Shown here: positions 22,754 through 30,902 of the stretch, piece by piece
How the letters are laid out: every line of letters starts with the position of its first letter
How positions within the stretch are numbered: position 1 is the stretch's first letter
Made by a program: the position numbers and the translations under genes
From: Burkholderiales bacterium
Lineage (GTDB): Bacteria; Pseudomonadota; Gammaproteobacteria; Burkholderiales; JACMKV01
Length of the DNA stretch: 38,018 nt
Assembly: GCA_013695435.1 (NCBI GenBank)
Contig: JACDAM010000226.1
Span: 1 to 38,018, forward strand
Direction: 5' to 3'
The notes under the pieces: generated by a model
What the model was told of the DNA's origin: nothing
Databases searched by the model: none
The model's input: only the letters and a program-made list of their open reading frames with translations

Positions 22754-23788
22754 ATGCCTAAAGGCTGGCGCCTGGCTGAACTGGTCGAACGCTTCGGCGG
22801 GCGCGCGATCGGCGAGGCCGATATCATGCAAGTCGCGCCGATCGAACGTGCCGGCAGCGCGGAACTGACGTTCGTCACCCACCCGCGTTACCGCAAGGAA
22901 CTCGAGCACACGAAAGCGGCTGCAGTCATTCTGAACGAGGCGCTGCAGGATGCGACGGTGTTGCCGCGTATCGTGTGCGCCAATCCGGCAGCTTACTTCG
23001 CGCACGTCGCCGCGTTGTTCAATCCCGAGCCCGCGGCGCGACCCGGCATCGACCCGAGCGCGGTTTTGCATCCCACGGCCATGGTCGCTGCTTCCGCGCA
23101 GGTTGGCGCGCACGTTTATATCGGCGCCGATGTCACGGTTGGCGAACATGCGGTCATCGAGGCCGGCTGCGTGATCGGGGATCGCGCCGTCCTGGGCGCC
23201 GGTATTCGTCTTTATCCTAACGTCACGGTTTATCACGGGTGCCACATCGGCGCGCGTGCGATTCTGCACTCGGGTGTAGTGATTGGCGCCGACGGCTTCG
23301 GCCTCGCCCTCGAGGATGGCCGCTGGCTGAAGATCCCGCAAATCGGCCGCGTCGTGATCGGCGCCGACGTCGAAATAGGGGCCAATACCACGGTCGATCG
23401 CGGCGCGATGGACGACACCGTCATCGGCGAAGGCGTCAAACTCGACAACCAGATCCAGATCGGGCACAACGTCCGCATCGGCGCCCATACCGCGATTGCC
23501 GCATGCACGGGCATCGCCGGCAGCACGACGATTGGACGCCAATGCCAGATCGGCGGCGCGGTCCGTATTATCGGTCATCTGAACATCGCGGATCGCACGG
23601 AAATCTCGGCAGCCTGCGTCATCACCAAATCGATCGATGTCGCCGGTGTCTATGCCGGCTTTTATCCGTTCGAAGCGCATCGCGACTGGCTGAAAAACGC
23701 CGCGCATCTGCGCCATCTGAACGAGCTGGTCAAACGAATTCGCGAACTCGAAAGCCGCGTCGACCATTTGCAAGGCGGACAAAAATGA
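22754..23788 (+). CDS. lpxD: UDP-3-O-(3-hydroxyacyl)glucosamine N-acyltransferase
   Basis: A protein of 344 aa from ATG 22754; the in-frame TTG at 22733 would add seven residues and seems less likely. It performs the third step of lipid A synthesis. The N-terminal uridine-binding domain ([20 protein letters not shown]) is followed by a left-handed beta-helix of isoleucine-patch hexapeptides. The catalytic His lies in [12 protein letters not shown]. The C-terminal helix ([18 protein letters not shown]) fits the family. It overlaps fabZ by ATGA. Confidence 0.97.
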   Translation: MPKGWRLAELVERFGGRAIGEADIMQVAPIERAGSAELTFVTHPRYRKELEHTKAAAVILNEALQDATVLPRIVCANPAAYFAHVAALFNPEPAARPGIDPSAVLHPTAMVAASAQVGAHVYIGADVTVGEHAVIEAGCVIGDRAVLGAGIRLYPNVTVYHGCHIGARAILHSGVVIGADGFGLALEDGRWLKIPQIGRVVIGADVEIGANTTVDRGAMDDTVIGEGVKLDNQIQIGHNVRIGAHTAIAACTGIAGSTTIGRQCQIGGAVRIIGHLNIADRTEISAACVITKSIDVAGVYAGFYPFEAHRDWLKNAAHLRHLNELVKRIRELESRVDHLQGGQK

Positions 23789-24228
23789 GCGAGATGAATA
23801 TTCACGAAATTCTCGAGTATTTGCCGCATCGTTATCCGATCCTGCTCGTCGATCGCGTGCTCGAATGCGAGCCGGGGAAGCACATCATGGCCTTGAAAAA
23901 CGTCAGCATCAACGAACCTTTTTTCGTTGGCCATTTTCCGCATCATCCGGTCATGCCGGGCGTGCTCGTGATCGAAGCGCTCGCCCAGGCCGCCGCCATC
24001 CTGTCGTTCCGCACGGCCGGGGTGAAGCCCGACGACAAATCCGTGTATTACTTCGTCGGCATCGACAAGGCGCGTTTCAAAAAACCGGTCAGTCCCGGCG
24101 ATCAACTGCATCTGCACGTGGAAAGCCTGTGCAATAAACGCGGCCTGATGAAGTTTCGGGCGCGCGCAGAAGTCGCCGGTATGCTGGTCGCCGAAGCTGA
24201 ACTGCTGTGCACGGTGCGGAGCCTGTAG
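23785..24228 (+). CDS. fabZ: 3-hydroxyacyl-[acyl-carrier-protein] dehydratase FabZ
   Basis: A 147-aa hot-dog-fold dehydratase of fatty-acid elongation. Catalytic His50 is in [11 protein letters not shown] and Glu64 in [10 protein letters not shown]. The start ATG 23785 overlaps the lpxD stop by 4 bp; ATG 23794 is a slightly shorter alternative. The far longer open frame upstream is a non-coding frame of lpxD. FabZ competes with the LpxA/LpxD enzymes for 3-hydroxyacyl-ACP, which explains its place between them. Confidence 0.97.
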   Translation: MSEMNIHEILEYLPHRYPILLVDRVLECEPGKHIMALKNVSINEPFFVGHFPHHPVMPGVLVIEALAQAAAILSFRTAGVKPDDKSVYYFVGIDKARFKKPVSPGDQLHLHVESLCNKRGLMKFRARAEVAGMLVAEAELLCTVRSL

Positions 24229-25016
24229 TGGGCCGCGAGGGCGACCTCATCCATGAGACCGCGATTGTCCAGCCTGGCGCGCGGCTTGACGACGATGTCG
24301 AGATTGGCGCTTATACGCTGATTGGCGAACATGTCGCGATCGGTCGTGGCACGCGCATTGGCGCCCACGCGGTGGTCACTGGTCATACGCGCATCGGTCG
24401 TAACAATCGCATTTACCATTTTGTATCGCTCGGCGAAGCGCCGCAGGACAAGAAGTACGCAGGCGAACCGACAGGTCTCGAAATCGGCGACGGCAACACG
24501 ATCCGCGAGTTCTGCACGTTCAACCGGGGCACGGCTCAAGACATCGGCATAACCCGCCTTGGCGACGACAACTGGATCATGGCTTATGTGCATCTGGCGC
24601 ACGATTGCCAGATCGGCAGCCACACGATTTTCGCCAATAACGCGCAGATCGCCGGCCACGTGCGCGTCGGTGATTATGCGGTTCTCGGCGCGTTTACCGC
24701 GGTTCATCAGTTTTGCCGCATCGGCGCGCATTCTATTACCGCGATGGGAAGCATCGTGCTGCAGGATGTCCCGCCGTATGTAACGGCCGCCGGCAACACG
24801 GCCGAACCGCGCGGCATCAACGCCGAAGGCTTGAAGCGGCGCGGTTTCGACAGCGAGACCATCAGACGCATCAAGCAGGCGTTCAAAACGCTGTACCGAT
24901 CGGAACTGAGTCTGGAACAGGCGAAGCAAGCGCTTTCGGCACAACTCGCCGATGCGCCCGAACTCGACATCCTGCTGGAGTTTCTGGCTGATTCGAAACG
25001 CGGCATCGTTCGTTAG
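24228..25016 (+). CDS. lpxA: UDP-N-acetylglucosamine O-acyltransferase
   Basis: A protein of 262 aa from GTG 24228, the same length as the Escherichia coli enzyme. The start shares one base with the fabZ stop (TAGTG). An earlier GTG at 24207 would overlap fabZ by 22 bp and add an unsupported tail. It catalyses the first, reversible step of lipid A synthesis. The hexapeptide beta-helix starts at [12 protein letters not shown]. The catalytic His is in HLAHDCQIG, and the C-terminal helical part contains [12 protein letters not shown]. Confidence 0.97.
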   Translation: MGREGDLIHETAIVQPGARLDDDVEIGAYTLIGEHVAIGRGTRIGAHAVVTGHTRIGRNNRIYHFVSLGEAPQDKKYAGEPTGLEIGDGNTIREFCTFNRGTAQDIGITRLGDDNWIMAYVHLAHDCQIGSHTIFANNAQIAGHVRVGDYAVLGAFTAVHQFCRIGAHSITAMGSIVLQDVPPYVTAAGNTAEPRGINAEGLKRRGFDSETIRRIKQAFKTLYRSELSLEQAKQALSAQLADAPELDILLEFLADSKRGIVR

Positions 25017-25037
25017 TTCCGTTAGCGAGAACGATCC

Positions 25038-26192
25038 GTGAACGCTTCGGCTCCCCTGTGCATTGCCCTGGTAGCCGGCGAAGCATCCGGCGATCTGCTC
25101 GGCAGCCATTTGATGTCGGTGTTGGGTAAACATCTGCCCAACGTCCGGTTCATCGGCATAGGCGGGCCAAAAATGCAGGCCGCGGGCCAGCAGATTCTGT
25201 TTCCCATGGAAAAGCTGGCGGTGCGCGGTTATGTCGAAGTGCTGCGGCACTATCTGGAAATTATCGGCATCCGCCGCAAGCTGCTCGCGCTTTTGCTGGC
25301 CGAGCCGCCGGATATTTTTATCGGCATCGACGCGCCGGATTTCAACCTCGATCTCGAGCTAGCCTTGAAGGCGAGGGGAATTACGACCGTACACTATGTG
25401 AGCCCCTCGATTTGGGCCTGGCGGTTCGAGCGCATCGACAAAATTAAGCAGGCGGTGACGAAGATGCTCGTCCTGTTCCCGTTCGAAGCGCCGCTGTACG
25501 AGCGCGCCGGCGTGCCGGTCAGTTATGTCGGCCATCCGCTTGCCGACATGCTGCCGGAGAATCCGGACCGCAACGCTGCGCGCGCCGAGCTTGGCGTGGC
25601 GGCCGATGCGATTGTCATCGCGCTGCTGCCTGGGAGCCGTCAATCCGAGCTGCGCGCACTGGCCGATGTATTTATCAGGACCGCGCAAAGCGTGGCGAAC
25701 CGGAAATCCGGCGTGCACTTTCTGGTCCCGCTAGCAAGCGAGGAAACCCGCGATTTATTCGCACGCGCGATGCAGCGTCGTGACACTGCGAATCTTCATC
25801 TGAGCGTACTCGAAGAGCAGGCGCACCAGGCGATGATCGCGGCGGACGTCGTGCTGGTCGCATCTGGCACCGCGACATTGGAAGCCGCATTGCTGAAGCG
25901 CCCGATGGTGATCGCGTATAAAATGCCTGCGATCAGTTGGTGGATCATGCGGCGCAAGGCCTATTTGCCCTACGCCGGGTTGCCGAATATCCTGTGCCAG
26001 GAATTTGTCGTGCCGGAATTCTTGCAGCAGCACGCGACGCCGTATAACCTGAGCCGCGCACTGCTGGATCTACTGAACGACGAAGGCGCACGAAGCCGCA
26101 TCGCGCGGAAATTTTCGGAACTGCATGGCATATTGCGGCAGAATACCGCGCACAAAGCGGCGGAAGCGATTCTGCCGCTGCTGCGGATATAA
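25038..26192 (+). CDS. lpxB: Lipid-A-disaccharide synthase
   Basis: A 384-aa GT19 glycosyltransferase. It joins UDP-2,3-diacylglucosamine and lipid X, a membrane-peripheral step of lipid A assembly. Landmarks are ALVAGEASGDLLGSHLM at the N-terminus, GIGGPKMQAAG, YVSPSIWAWRFERIDKIK, and the nucleotide-binding half with LLPGSRQSELRAL and ASGTATLEAALLKRPMVIAYK. It starts at GTG 25038, 21 bp after lpxA. Confidence 0.97.
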   Translation: MNASAPLCIALVAGEASGDLLGSHLMSVLGKHLPNVRFIGIGGPKMQAAGQQILFPMEKLAVRGYVEVLRHYLEIIGIRRKLLALLLAEPPDIFIGIDAPDFNLDLELALKARGITTVHYVSPSIWAWRFERIDKIKQAVTKMLVLFPFEAPLYERAGVPVSYVGHPLADMLPENPDRNAARAELGVAADAIVIALLPGSRQSELRALADVFIRTAQSVANRKSGVHFLVPLASEETRDLFARAMQRRDTANLHLSVLEEQAHQAMIAADVVLVASGTATLEAALLKRPMVIAYKMPAISWWIMRRKAYLPYAGLPNILCQEFVVPEFLQQHATPYNLSRALLDLLNDEGARSRIARKFSELHGILRQNTAHKAAEAILPLLRI

Positions 26193-26228
26193 CCCCGGTT
26201 ACGGACAGGCGAAATTTCTGAGACGCCG

Positions 26229-26840
26229 ATGATCGTTCACCGTTATTTGAACCTGTTGTGCGGCGTCGACGAAGCCGGCCGCGGCCCATTGGCCGGACCG
26301 GTTTTTGCCGCTTGCGTCGTGCTGCATCCTGCGCGAAAAATCGATGGGCTCGCCGATTCCAAAATTTTGAGCGAGCCCCATCGTGAGCGCCTGGCGATCG
26401 AGATCAAGTTGCATGCCCTGGCATGGGCGATCGCCGCGGCAACGGTCGAAGAAATCGACAGCATCAATATTCTTCGCGCCAGCCTGCTTGCCATGAAGCG
26501 CGCAATCGCGCAGATTCCGGTGCTGCCCGCCGAAGTCTGCGTCGATGGTCTGCATTGCCCGGAAATCCTGTTTCCGTCGCGGGCGATCGTCAAAGGCGAT
26601 GCTTGCGTGCCGCAGATTTCGGCGGCGTCGATACTTGCCAAAACAGGCCGCGATGCCGTGATGCGCGCAATGCATATTCGCTATCCGCGGTATGGCTTCG
26701 ATCAGCACAAGGGATACGCCACGCATGAACATTTGGCGGCTTTGCGCGCGAACGGCGTCTGCGCCATTCATCGTCGAAGCTTTGCGCCGGTGCGTGAGCT
26801 TCTTTTTCCAACGCCGCGTTCGACCGAGCTGCCTTTCTAG
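26229..26840 (+). CDS. rnhB: Ribonuclease HII
   Basis: A protein of 203 aa. It nicks RNA in RNA-DNA hybrids and removes single misincorporated ribonucleotides. The active-site start [15 protein letters not shown] contains Asp14 and Glu15. [26 protein letters not shown] and [13 protein letters not shown] supply the remaining acidic and family motifs. It starts at ATG 26229, 36 bp after lpxB, and ends the envelope cluster. A CopD-like gene starts two bases after its stop. Confidence 0.97.
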   Translation: MIVHRYLNLLCGVDEAGRGPLAGPVFAACVVLHPARKIDGLADSKILSEPHRERLAIEIKLHALAWAIAAATVEEIDSINILRASLLAMKRAIAQIPVLPAEVCVDGLHCPEILFPSRAIVKGDACVPQISAASILAKTGRDAVMRAMHIRYPRYGFDQHKGYATHEHLAALRANGVCAIHRRSFAPVRELLFPTPRSTELPF

Positions 26841-26842
26841 TC

Positions 26843-27304
26843 ATGTTCTTGCAAATCGCGCTTTCCGTGCATCTGTTCGGCGCCGTGATCTGGGTCGGCG
26901 GCATGTTCTTCGCTTATTTTGCCCTGCGACCGGCAGCGGGAAAGACTTTGGCGCCGCCGCTGCGCCTGCCGCTGTGGGCGGCGACATTACAACGCTTCTT
27001 TGCCTGGGTATCCCTGGCTATCGTCCTGATCCTGGCAAGCGGGATCGCGATGATTATGCTGCTTGGCGGCTTTGGCGCGGTCGGGATTCACGTGCACGCG
27101 ATGCTGGCTATCGGCGTTGTCATGATGGCGGTGTTTGCCCATGTCTACTTTGCGCCTTTCAAAAAACTGCGCCGCAATGTAGAAGCGCAGGATTGGCAAG
27201 CGGGCGGCGACGCGCTGGCGCAGATACGTAAACTCGTCGCGCTCAATCTGGCTTTGGGGTTTTTGACAATCGCAGTTGCGACGCTGGGTTCGGCGACGCC
27301 CTAG
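26843..27304 (+). CDS. CopD-like four-helix inner-membrane protein
   Basis: A 153-aa hydrophobic protein with four predicted transmembrane helices (about residues 4-24, 50-75, 82-102 and 130-149). Helix 1 carries the HLFGAVIWVGGMFF pattern and helix 3 begins with HVHAML. These His-bearing helices resemble the CopD (PF05425-like) or DUF2269-type membrane domain, whose members may bind copper or heme. Substrate and role are unknown. It follows rnhB by 2 bp, probably co-transcribed. Its TAG stop shares the palindrome CTAG (27301-27304) with the stop of the opposing senB. Confidence 0.68.
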   Translation: MFLQIALSVHLFGAVIWVGGMFFAYFALRPAAGKTLAPPLRLPLWAATLQRFFAWVSLAIVLILASGIAMIMLLGGFGAVGIHVHAMLAIGVVMMAVFAHVYFAPFKKLRRNVEAQDWQAGGDALAQIRKLVALNLALGFLTIAVATLGSATP

Positions 27305-28248
27305 CCGAATTCGGCGATCAGTCGTTTCAGTGCGGCGCGTTCTCGTGCTGGAGTAACCAGCGATCGCCGCGCGCTGCCTTGTTTCTGCAGCAGCCGATAA
27401 AACCCGGCGTCGAACTCTACCCGTTCCAGCAGGGTGGCCAGGGCGCGCGCATCTTCGAGCGGAAAATACCCGGCGTAATGGCTGCCCAGCATGCCGATGT
27501 TGCCGGGAATGCGCGATGCGATGACCGGCACCCGGGCCGTCAGCGCTTCGGTGACTACGTTCGCGCCGCCTTCCATGCGCGAGCTGATAACAAGTACCCG
27601 CGCCCGCGCCAGGATGCGGCGCGCAGCCCAATGCGGCAGCTCGCCGAGCCAGCGGTAGCGCGGCTCGCTGCGCATGAATTGTTTCGCTTCGTCCGCGAAC
27701 GAAGCGGATAAGGCCCCGCCGATATGCGTGACAAGAATTCGACTTTCGTCGGTCAGGTAGCGCAAAGCAAGCGCTGCCCGGAACGGATCTTTCTCCTCGC
27801 GCAAATGGCCGCTGACGCAAATTTCGAAGCTGCGCTGTAAAGGTTTGGGCGCGGTTATCGGCCTGGTCGACTGATAGATGATGCGGGTTTTGTCGCGCAA
27901 AGCGGGCGTGAGCTCTCGCCCGCCCTGGTCTTGCAGCACGATCAACCGGGTAGCAAGCCGCAGCGATTGGCGTGCCTTCTCGTCGGTGCGAATATCGCGA
28001 TAGAGGTCGGTCCCGGTCAGCACAACGACCAACGCCCGTTCCGGAAACGCCATGGCGAATTCGCTGATTGAAGCATGGCTTTTGCGCGCGTGCAGCGCAA
28101 TCATCAGATCGGCCGTGCGTCGATCCCAGCAGGTTTGCACGGCTACGCGATGCCCGGCTTCGCGCAGGAATCCGGCCCAGCGATTCGCGGTCGCGCGATT
28201 GCCGAGCCGCGAGCGAGCGCCAGCCGGTGTAATCAAGACAATTTTCAA
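27301..28248 (-). CDS. senB: Putative selenosugar synthase SenB (TIGR04348-type glycosyltransferase)
   Basis: A 315-aa GT-B glycosyltransferase. The N-terminus KIVLITPAGARSRLGNRATA, the segment IALHARKSHASI, and VVLTGTDLYRDIRTDEKA are what I recognise as the TIGR04348 family, now known as SenB. The C-terminal donor half has RMEGGANVVTEAL and VIASRIPGNIGML. In the Variovorax paradoxus pathway SenB makes a selenosugar from a UDP-sugar and selenophosphate, and SenA then couples the selenium to hercynine. The divergent gene at 28555 is an EgtB-type protein, which strongly supports this reading. No selD/senC homologue lies in the window, so selenophosphate must come from elsewhere. The ATG 28248 has no clear Shine-Dalgarno. 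A general sugar transferase is the alternative. Confidence 0.83.
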   Translation of the reverse strand: MKIVLITPAGARSRLGNRATANRWAGFLREAGHRVAVQTCWDRRTADLMIALHARKSHASISEFAMAFPERALVVVLTGTDLYRDIRTDEKARQSLRLATRLIVLQDQGGRELTPALRDKTRIIYQSTRPITAPKPLQRSFEICVSGHLREEKDPFRAALALRYLTDESRILVTHIGGALSASFADEAKQFMRSEPRYRWLGELPHWAARRILARARVLVISSRMEGGANVVTEALTARVPVIASRIPGNIGMLGSHYAGYFPLEDARALATLLERVEFDAGFYRLLQKQGSARRSLVTPARERAALKRLIAEFG

Positions 28249-28270
28249 TGAAAACGAATCGGCTTAAACT

Positions 28271-28466
28271 AGGGCCTGTTTACACTCATTCCATGCGCCC
28301 GTCTCTCCCTCGCCCCTTTGGGTTATCCCCCAGAAAGTCCGCATGCGGCGTTGCGGCTCCTTGCGAGGCAATAAGCATCGCTTCATCGCCGCGCCTTGCC
28401 TGCGGACTTTCTAGGGCAGACGCGCATGGAAATGAGGCACGCATGGAGTGAGTGTAAACAGGCCCT
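28271..28466. repeat. 196-bp palindromic repeat (copy A) in the senB-senA intergenic region
   Basis: The ends 28271-28296 and 28441-28466 are inverted repeats matching at 25 of 26 positions (outer motif agggcctgtttacactca). A second inverted pair lies inside: agaaagtccgca (28332-28343) with tgcggactttct (28401-28412). The element can thus fold into a long interrupted hairpin. I see no transposase gene and no clear target-site duplication. Copy B (37628-37896) has the same outer motif and layout. Short open frames on both strands here are products of the repeat and I do not call them genes. Confidence 0.8.
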
Positions 28467-28554
28467 GATGACAGTAAGCTGCACCGAAGCAACCGCGCCA
28501 CGAAGCAGCGGCATCGCAATGATCGCCGGACTATAGCAGAACCGCACCCCGCTT

Positions 28555-29862
28555 ATGGACAGGCCTGACAGCGACTATCTCAAACGGATTTTGCATGATG
28601 GCGCCGCGCGCATCGTCGACATGATCGCGGATTTCGACGGACACCAACTGCTAGGCCCGCGGCTTCCGACCGTCAATCCGCCGTTGTGGGAGCTAGGACA
28701 CCTGGCGTGGTTTACCGAACGCTGGTGCCTGCGCCATCGCGGCCGCGATGGGTTGGCGCCAGCGCTGATCGCAAATGCCGACGCCTTGTACGACTCTGCG
28801 GCGGTCGCGCACGCTACGCGCTGGGATTTGCCGCTACTCGATATAGACAAAACGCGAAATTATTTATCCTCCGTCATCGAGCGCGTAAGTGAGCGCCTCG
28901 ACAACAACGATGTCGCGCATGATCTGCCGTACTTCGCGCAACTCGCTACCTACCATCAGGACATGCATGTCGAGGCATTTTTCTACACGCGGCAAACGCT
29001 CGGCTATACGAGACCACCGTTGCCTGTAAAACCTTGCCGCAAAGCCGGCGCATTCCCGGGCGATGTCGAGGTGGCCGGGGGGAATTTTCTGCTCGGCGCG
29101 GCGCCGGTCGATGGCTTCGTTTTCGATAACGAGAAATGGGCGCATGAAATCGTTCTCGAACCGTTTTCGATCGCCCGCGCTCCGGTTTCCAACGCCGAAT
29201 ATCTGGCTTTTGTCGAAGACGGCGGTTACGCGCGCCGTGAATGCTGGTCGGCGGAAGGTTGGGAATGGCGCGGCAGGATGAACGCGATATCGCCGGTTTA
29301 CTGGATTCACTGCGACGGTGCGTGGATGCATCGGGTGTTCGACGAAGTGCTCGCGCTGAATCCCGACGCGCCCGTGTTATTCGTCAACTGGTATGAAGCC
29401 GATGCCTGGTGCCGCTGGGCTGGTCGGCGTTTACCGGGCGAAGCGGAGTGGGAGAGGGCGGCCGCCGGTGCAATGGAGCCTGCCGCGAGCAAGCGCCGCT
29501 ATCCATGGGGCGATGAAACCCCGAATGACATGCACGCCAATTTCGACGGCATGACGGATGGATGCGCGGACGTTGCCGCGTTCGCCGCGGGCGATAGCGA
29601 AGCCGGTTGCCGCCAGATGCTCGGCAACGTCTGGGAATGGACGGCGGACTGGTTTGCGCCCTATCCGGGTTTTGTGCGCGACCCTTACAAGGAATATTCG
29701 GAACCATGGTTCGGAAATCACAAGGTCCTGCGCGGCGGCTCCTTCGCGACGCGTTCGCGTCTGATCCGCAACACCTGGCGCAATTTTTATACACCCGATC
29801 GGCGCGACGTGCTGGCTGGTTTTCGCGCATGCGCGCCCGTAATCCGCAGCCGAGCGGCTTGA
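28555..29862 (+). CDS. senA: Putative selenoneine synthase SenA (EgtB-like non-heme iron enzyme)
   Basis: A 435-aa two-domain protein. The N-terminal DinB-like bundle carries His49 (WELGHLAWF) and His134/His138 (YHQDMH), which match the three iron ligands of EgtB sulfoxide synthases. The C-terminal FGE-sulfatase/C-type-lectin domain (about 165-435) shows WCRWAGRRLPGEAEWERAA, GNVWEWTADWF and VLRGGSF. EgtB enzymes form the C-S bond of ergothioneine; SenA is the paralogue forming a C-Se bond between hercynine and a selenosugar. I choose SenA because of the divergent senB. Without that neighbour I would call it EgtB. No egtD or egtC is in the window. ATG 28555 lacks an obvious Shine-Dalgarno. The upstream 88 bp to repeat A hold only a weak TATAGC (28532-28537). 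Confidence 0.82.
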   Translation: MDRPDSDYLKRILHDGAARIVDMIADFDGHQLLGPRLPTVNPPLWELGHLAWFTERWCLRHRGRDGLAPALIANADALYDSAAVAHATRWDLPLLDIDKTRNYLSSVIERVSERLDNNDVAHDLPYFAQLATYHQDMHVEAFFYTRQTLGYTRPPLPVKPCRKAGAFPGDVEVAGGNFLLGAAPVDGFVFDNEKWAHEIVLEPFSIARAPVSNAEYLAFVEDGGYARRECWSAEGWEWRGRMNAISPVYWIHCDGAWMHRVFDEVLALNPDAPVLFVNWYEADAWCRWAGRRLPGEAEWERAAAGAMEPAASKRRYPWGDETPNDMHANFDGMTDGCADVAAFAAGDSEAGCRQMLGNVWEWTADWFAPYPGFVRDPYKEYSEPWFGNHKVLRGGSFATRSRLIRNTWRNFYTPDRRDVLAGFRACAPVIRSRAA

Positions 29863-29864
29863 TT

Positions 29865-29956
29865 TGTCATTCCCGGGCAACACGGAAAATCCAAGGCATA
29901 GACATGCCGGATTTTCGGATCGCGCCGGCGAGGCCGCACGCGCATCCGGAATGACA
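29865..29956. repeat. 92-bp palindromic intergenic repeat after senA
   Basis: The ends are inverted copies of tgtcattccgg (left 29865-29876 with one extra c, right 29946-29956). Inside, cggaaaatcc...ggcat and atgccggattttcgg form a second stem around 29880-29917. The outer motif resembles the 'GTCATTCC' type of dispersed repeats common in proteobacteria. It fills the whole gap between senA and the methyltransferase and may act as a terminator. It differs from repeats A and B. Confidence 0.7.
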
Positions 29957-29972
29957 TCTTTTGATGCGCTCG

Positions 29973-30764
29973 ATGAAGCGCATTAGCTCGCGCACCAATC
30001 CGTTTTTCAAAAACCTGCTCAAACTTGCGCATTCTTCGCGCGAGCGCAGAAAGTCGAACCTCACGCTGCTCGATGGCGTGCATCTGATTGCGGCCTATCG
30101 CGAACACATCGGCGCGCCGCGGAGCTGGATCGTCTGCGACAGCGGCGCGGACAACAGCGAAATCAAGCTGATGCTCGATGAAGCGCGACCGCTCGAAGTG
30201 TTCGTGCTTGCCAATGGGCTGTTCGCGGAAATATCGTCCGTCACGCCCGATGTTGGCATCGTTGCGCTTATTCCCACGCCTGCGCCGGTTGCGCCAAGAT
30301 CCGATGCCGATTTCTGCATTCTCCTCGACGGCATCCAGGATCCCGGCAATCTCGGTTCTATCCTGCGCTCCGCCGCCGCGGCAGGCGTCAGCGATGTCAT
30401 GTTATCGAAGCAATGCGCATTTGCGTGGTCGCCGCGTGTGCTGCGCGCGGGAATGGGCGCGCATTTCATGTTGAAGCTGCACGAACACGCCGATTTGCTC
30501 GATTACGTTGTCCGCTATGATGGGAAGATAGTCGCGACGTGCGCCCGCGCGGAACAAACGATTTTCGAGATCGACCTGAAAGGCAAGCTTGCTCTGCTGA
30601 TCGGCAACGAAGGGGCGGGAATTTCCGACGCGCTGCTGCGAATCGCAAGCCAGCGCGTCGCGATTCCAATGCCCGGTAAAACCGATTCGCTGAATGCCGC
30701 AGCGGCTGCCGCGGTTTGTTTGTTCGAGCGGGTGCGGCAAACGAGAAAACAGCAGTCTGGGTGA
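29973..30764 (+). CDS. SpoU/TrmH-family RNA 2'-O-methyltransferase
   Basis: A 263-aa SPOUT methyltransferase. An N-terminal substrate-binding domain (RISSRTNPFFKNLLKLA, LLDGVHLIAAY) precedes the knotted SAM-binding domain. The three SpoU motifs are visible: LLDGIQDPGNLGSILRSA, LLIGNEGAGIS, and IPMPGKTDSLNAAAAAAV. It should ribose-methylate an rRNA or tRNA; the RlmB/TrmH subfamily cannot be fixed by eye. ATG 29973 gives the usual family start; TTG 29961 and ATG 29964 are alternatives. In many betaproteobacteria a gene of this type sits directly behind rnhB. If so here, copD, senB and senA were inserted between them, which is inference. Confidence 0.9.
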   Translation: MKRISSRTNPFFKNLLKLAHSSRERRKSNLTLLDGVHLIAAYREHIGAPRSWIVCDSGADNSEIKLMLDEARPLEVFVLANGLFAEISSVTPDVGIVALIPTPAPVAPRSDADFCILLDGIQDPGNLGSILRSAAAAGVSDVMLSKQCAFAWSPRVLRAGMGAHFMLKLHEHADLLDYVVRYDGKIVATCARAEQTIFEIDLKGKLALLIGNEGAGISDALLRIASQRVAIPMPGKTDSLNAAAAAAVCLFERVRQTRKQQSG

Positions 30765-30787
30765 AGTGACACTAACCTGGGCTTGCG

Positions 30788-30832
30788 GCCGAGACCCGAT
30801 TGCGGGTTCCAATCGGGTGTCTGCTGCTCGGC
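30788..30832. terminator. Stable two-part hairpin between convergent genes
   Basis: The inner stem acccgattg (30794-30802) pairs with caatcgggt (30810-30818), loop of 7. The outer stem gccgag (30788-30793) pairs with ctcggc (30827-30832) with an 8-nt one-sided bulge. It lies in the 138-bp gap between the methyltransferase (plus) and moeA (minus). There is no T-run on either side, so it would be a weak or factor-assisted terminator, or a repeat relic. Confidence 0.4.
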
Positions 30833-30902
30833 TCCCACAATGCTCGAGTGCCCGCTCTCCAGGATGGAACGCGTGGGTGTCGTATTTGTTTATCCAGTTG
30901 GA

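Noticed and set aside
28260-28475. Target-site duplication around repeat A
   Set aside because: The flanks (aaact on the left, gatga on the right) do not match, so transposition cannot be argued from them.
28248-28519. Two small opposite-strand frames over repeat A
   Set aside because: They arise from the inverted repeat sequence itself and neither has a ribosome-binding site.
28532-28537. TATAGC as a senA -10 box
   Set aside because: No -35 at the right distance, and it would place the start only about 12 nt before the ATG. Kept only as a remark.
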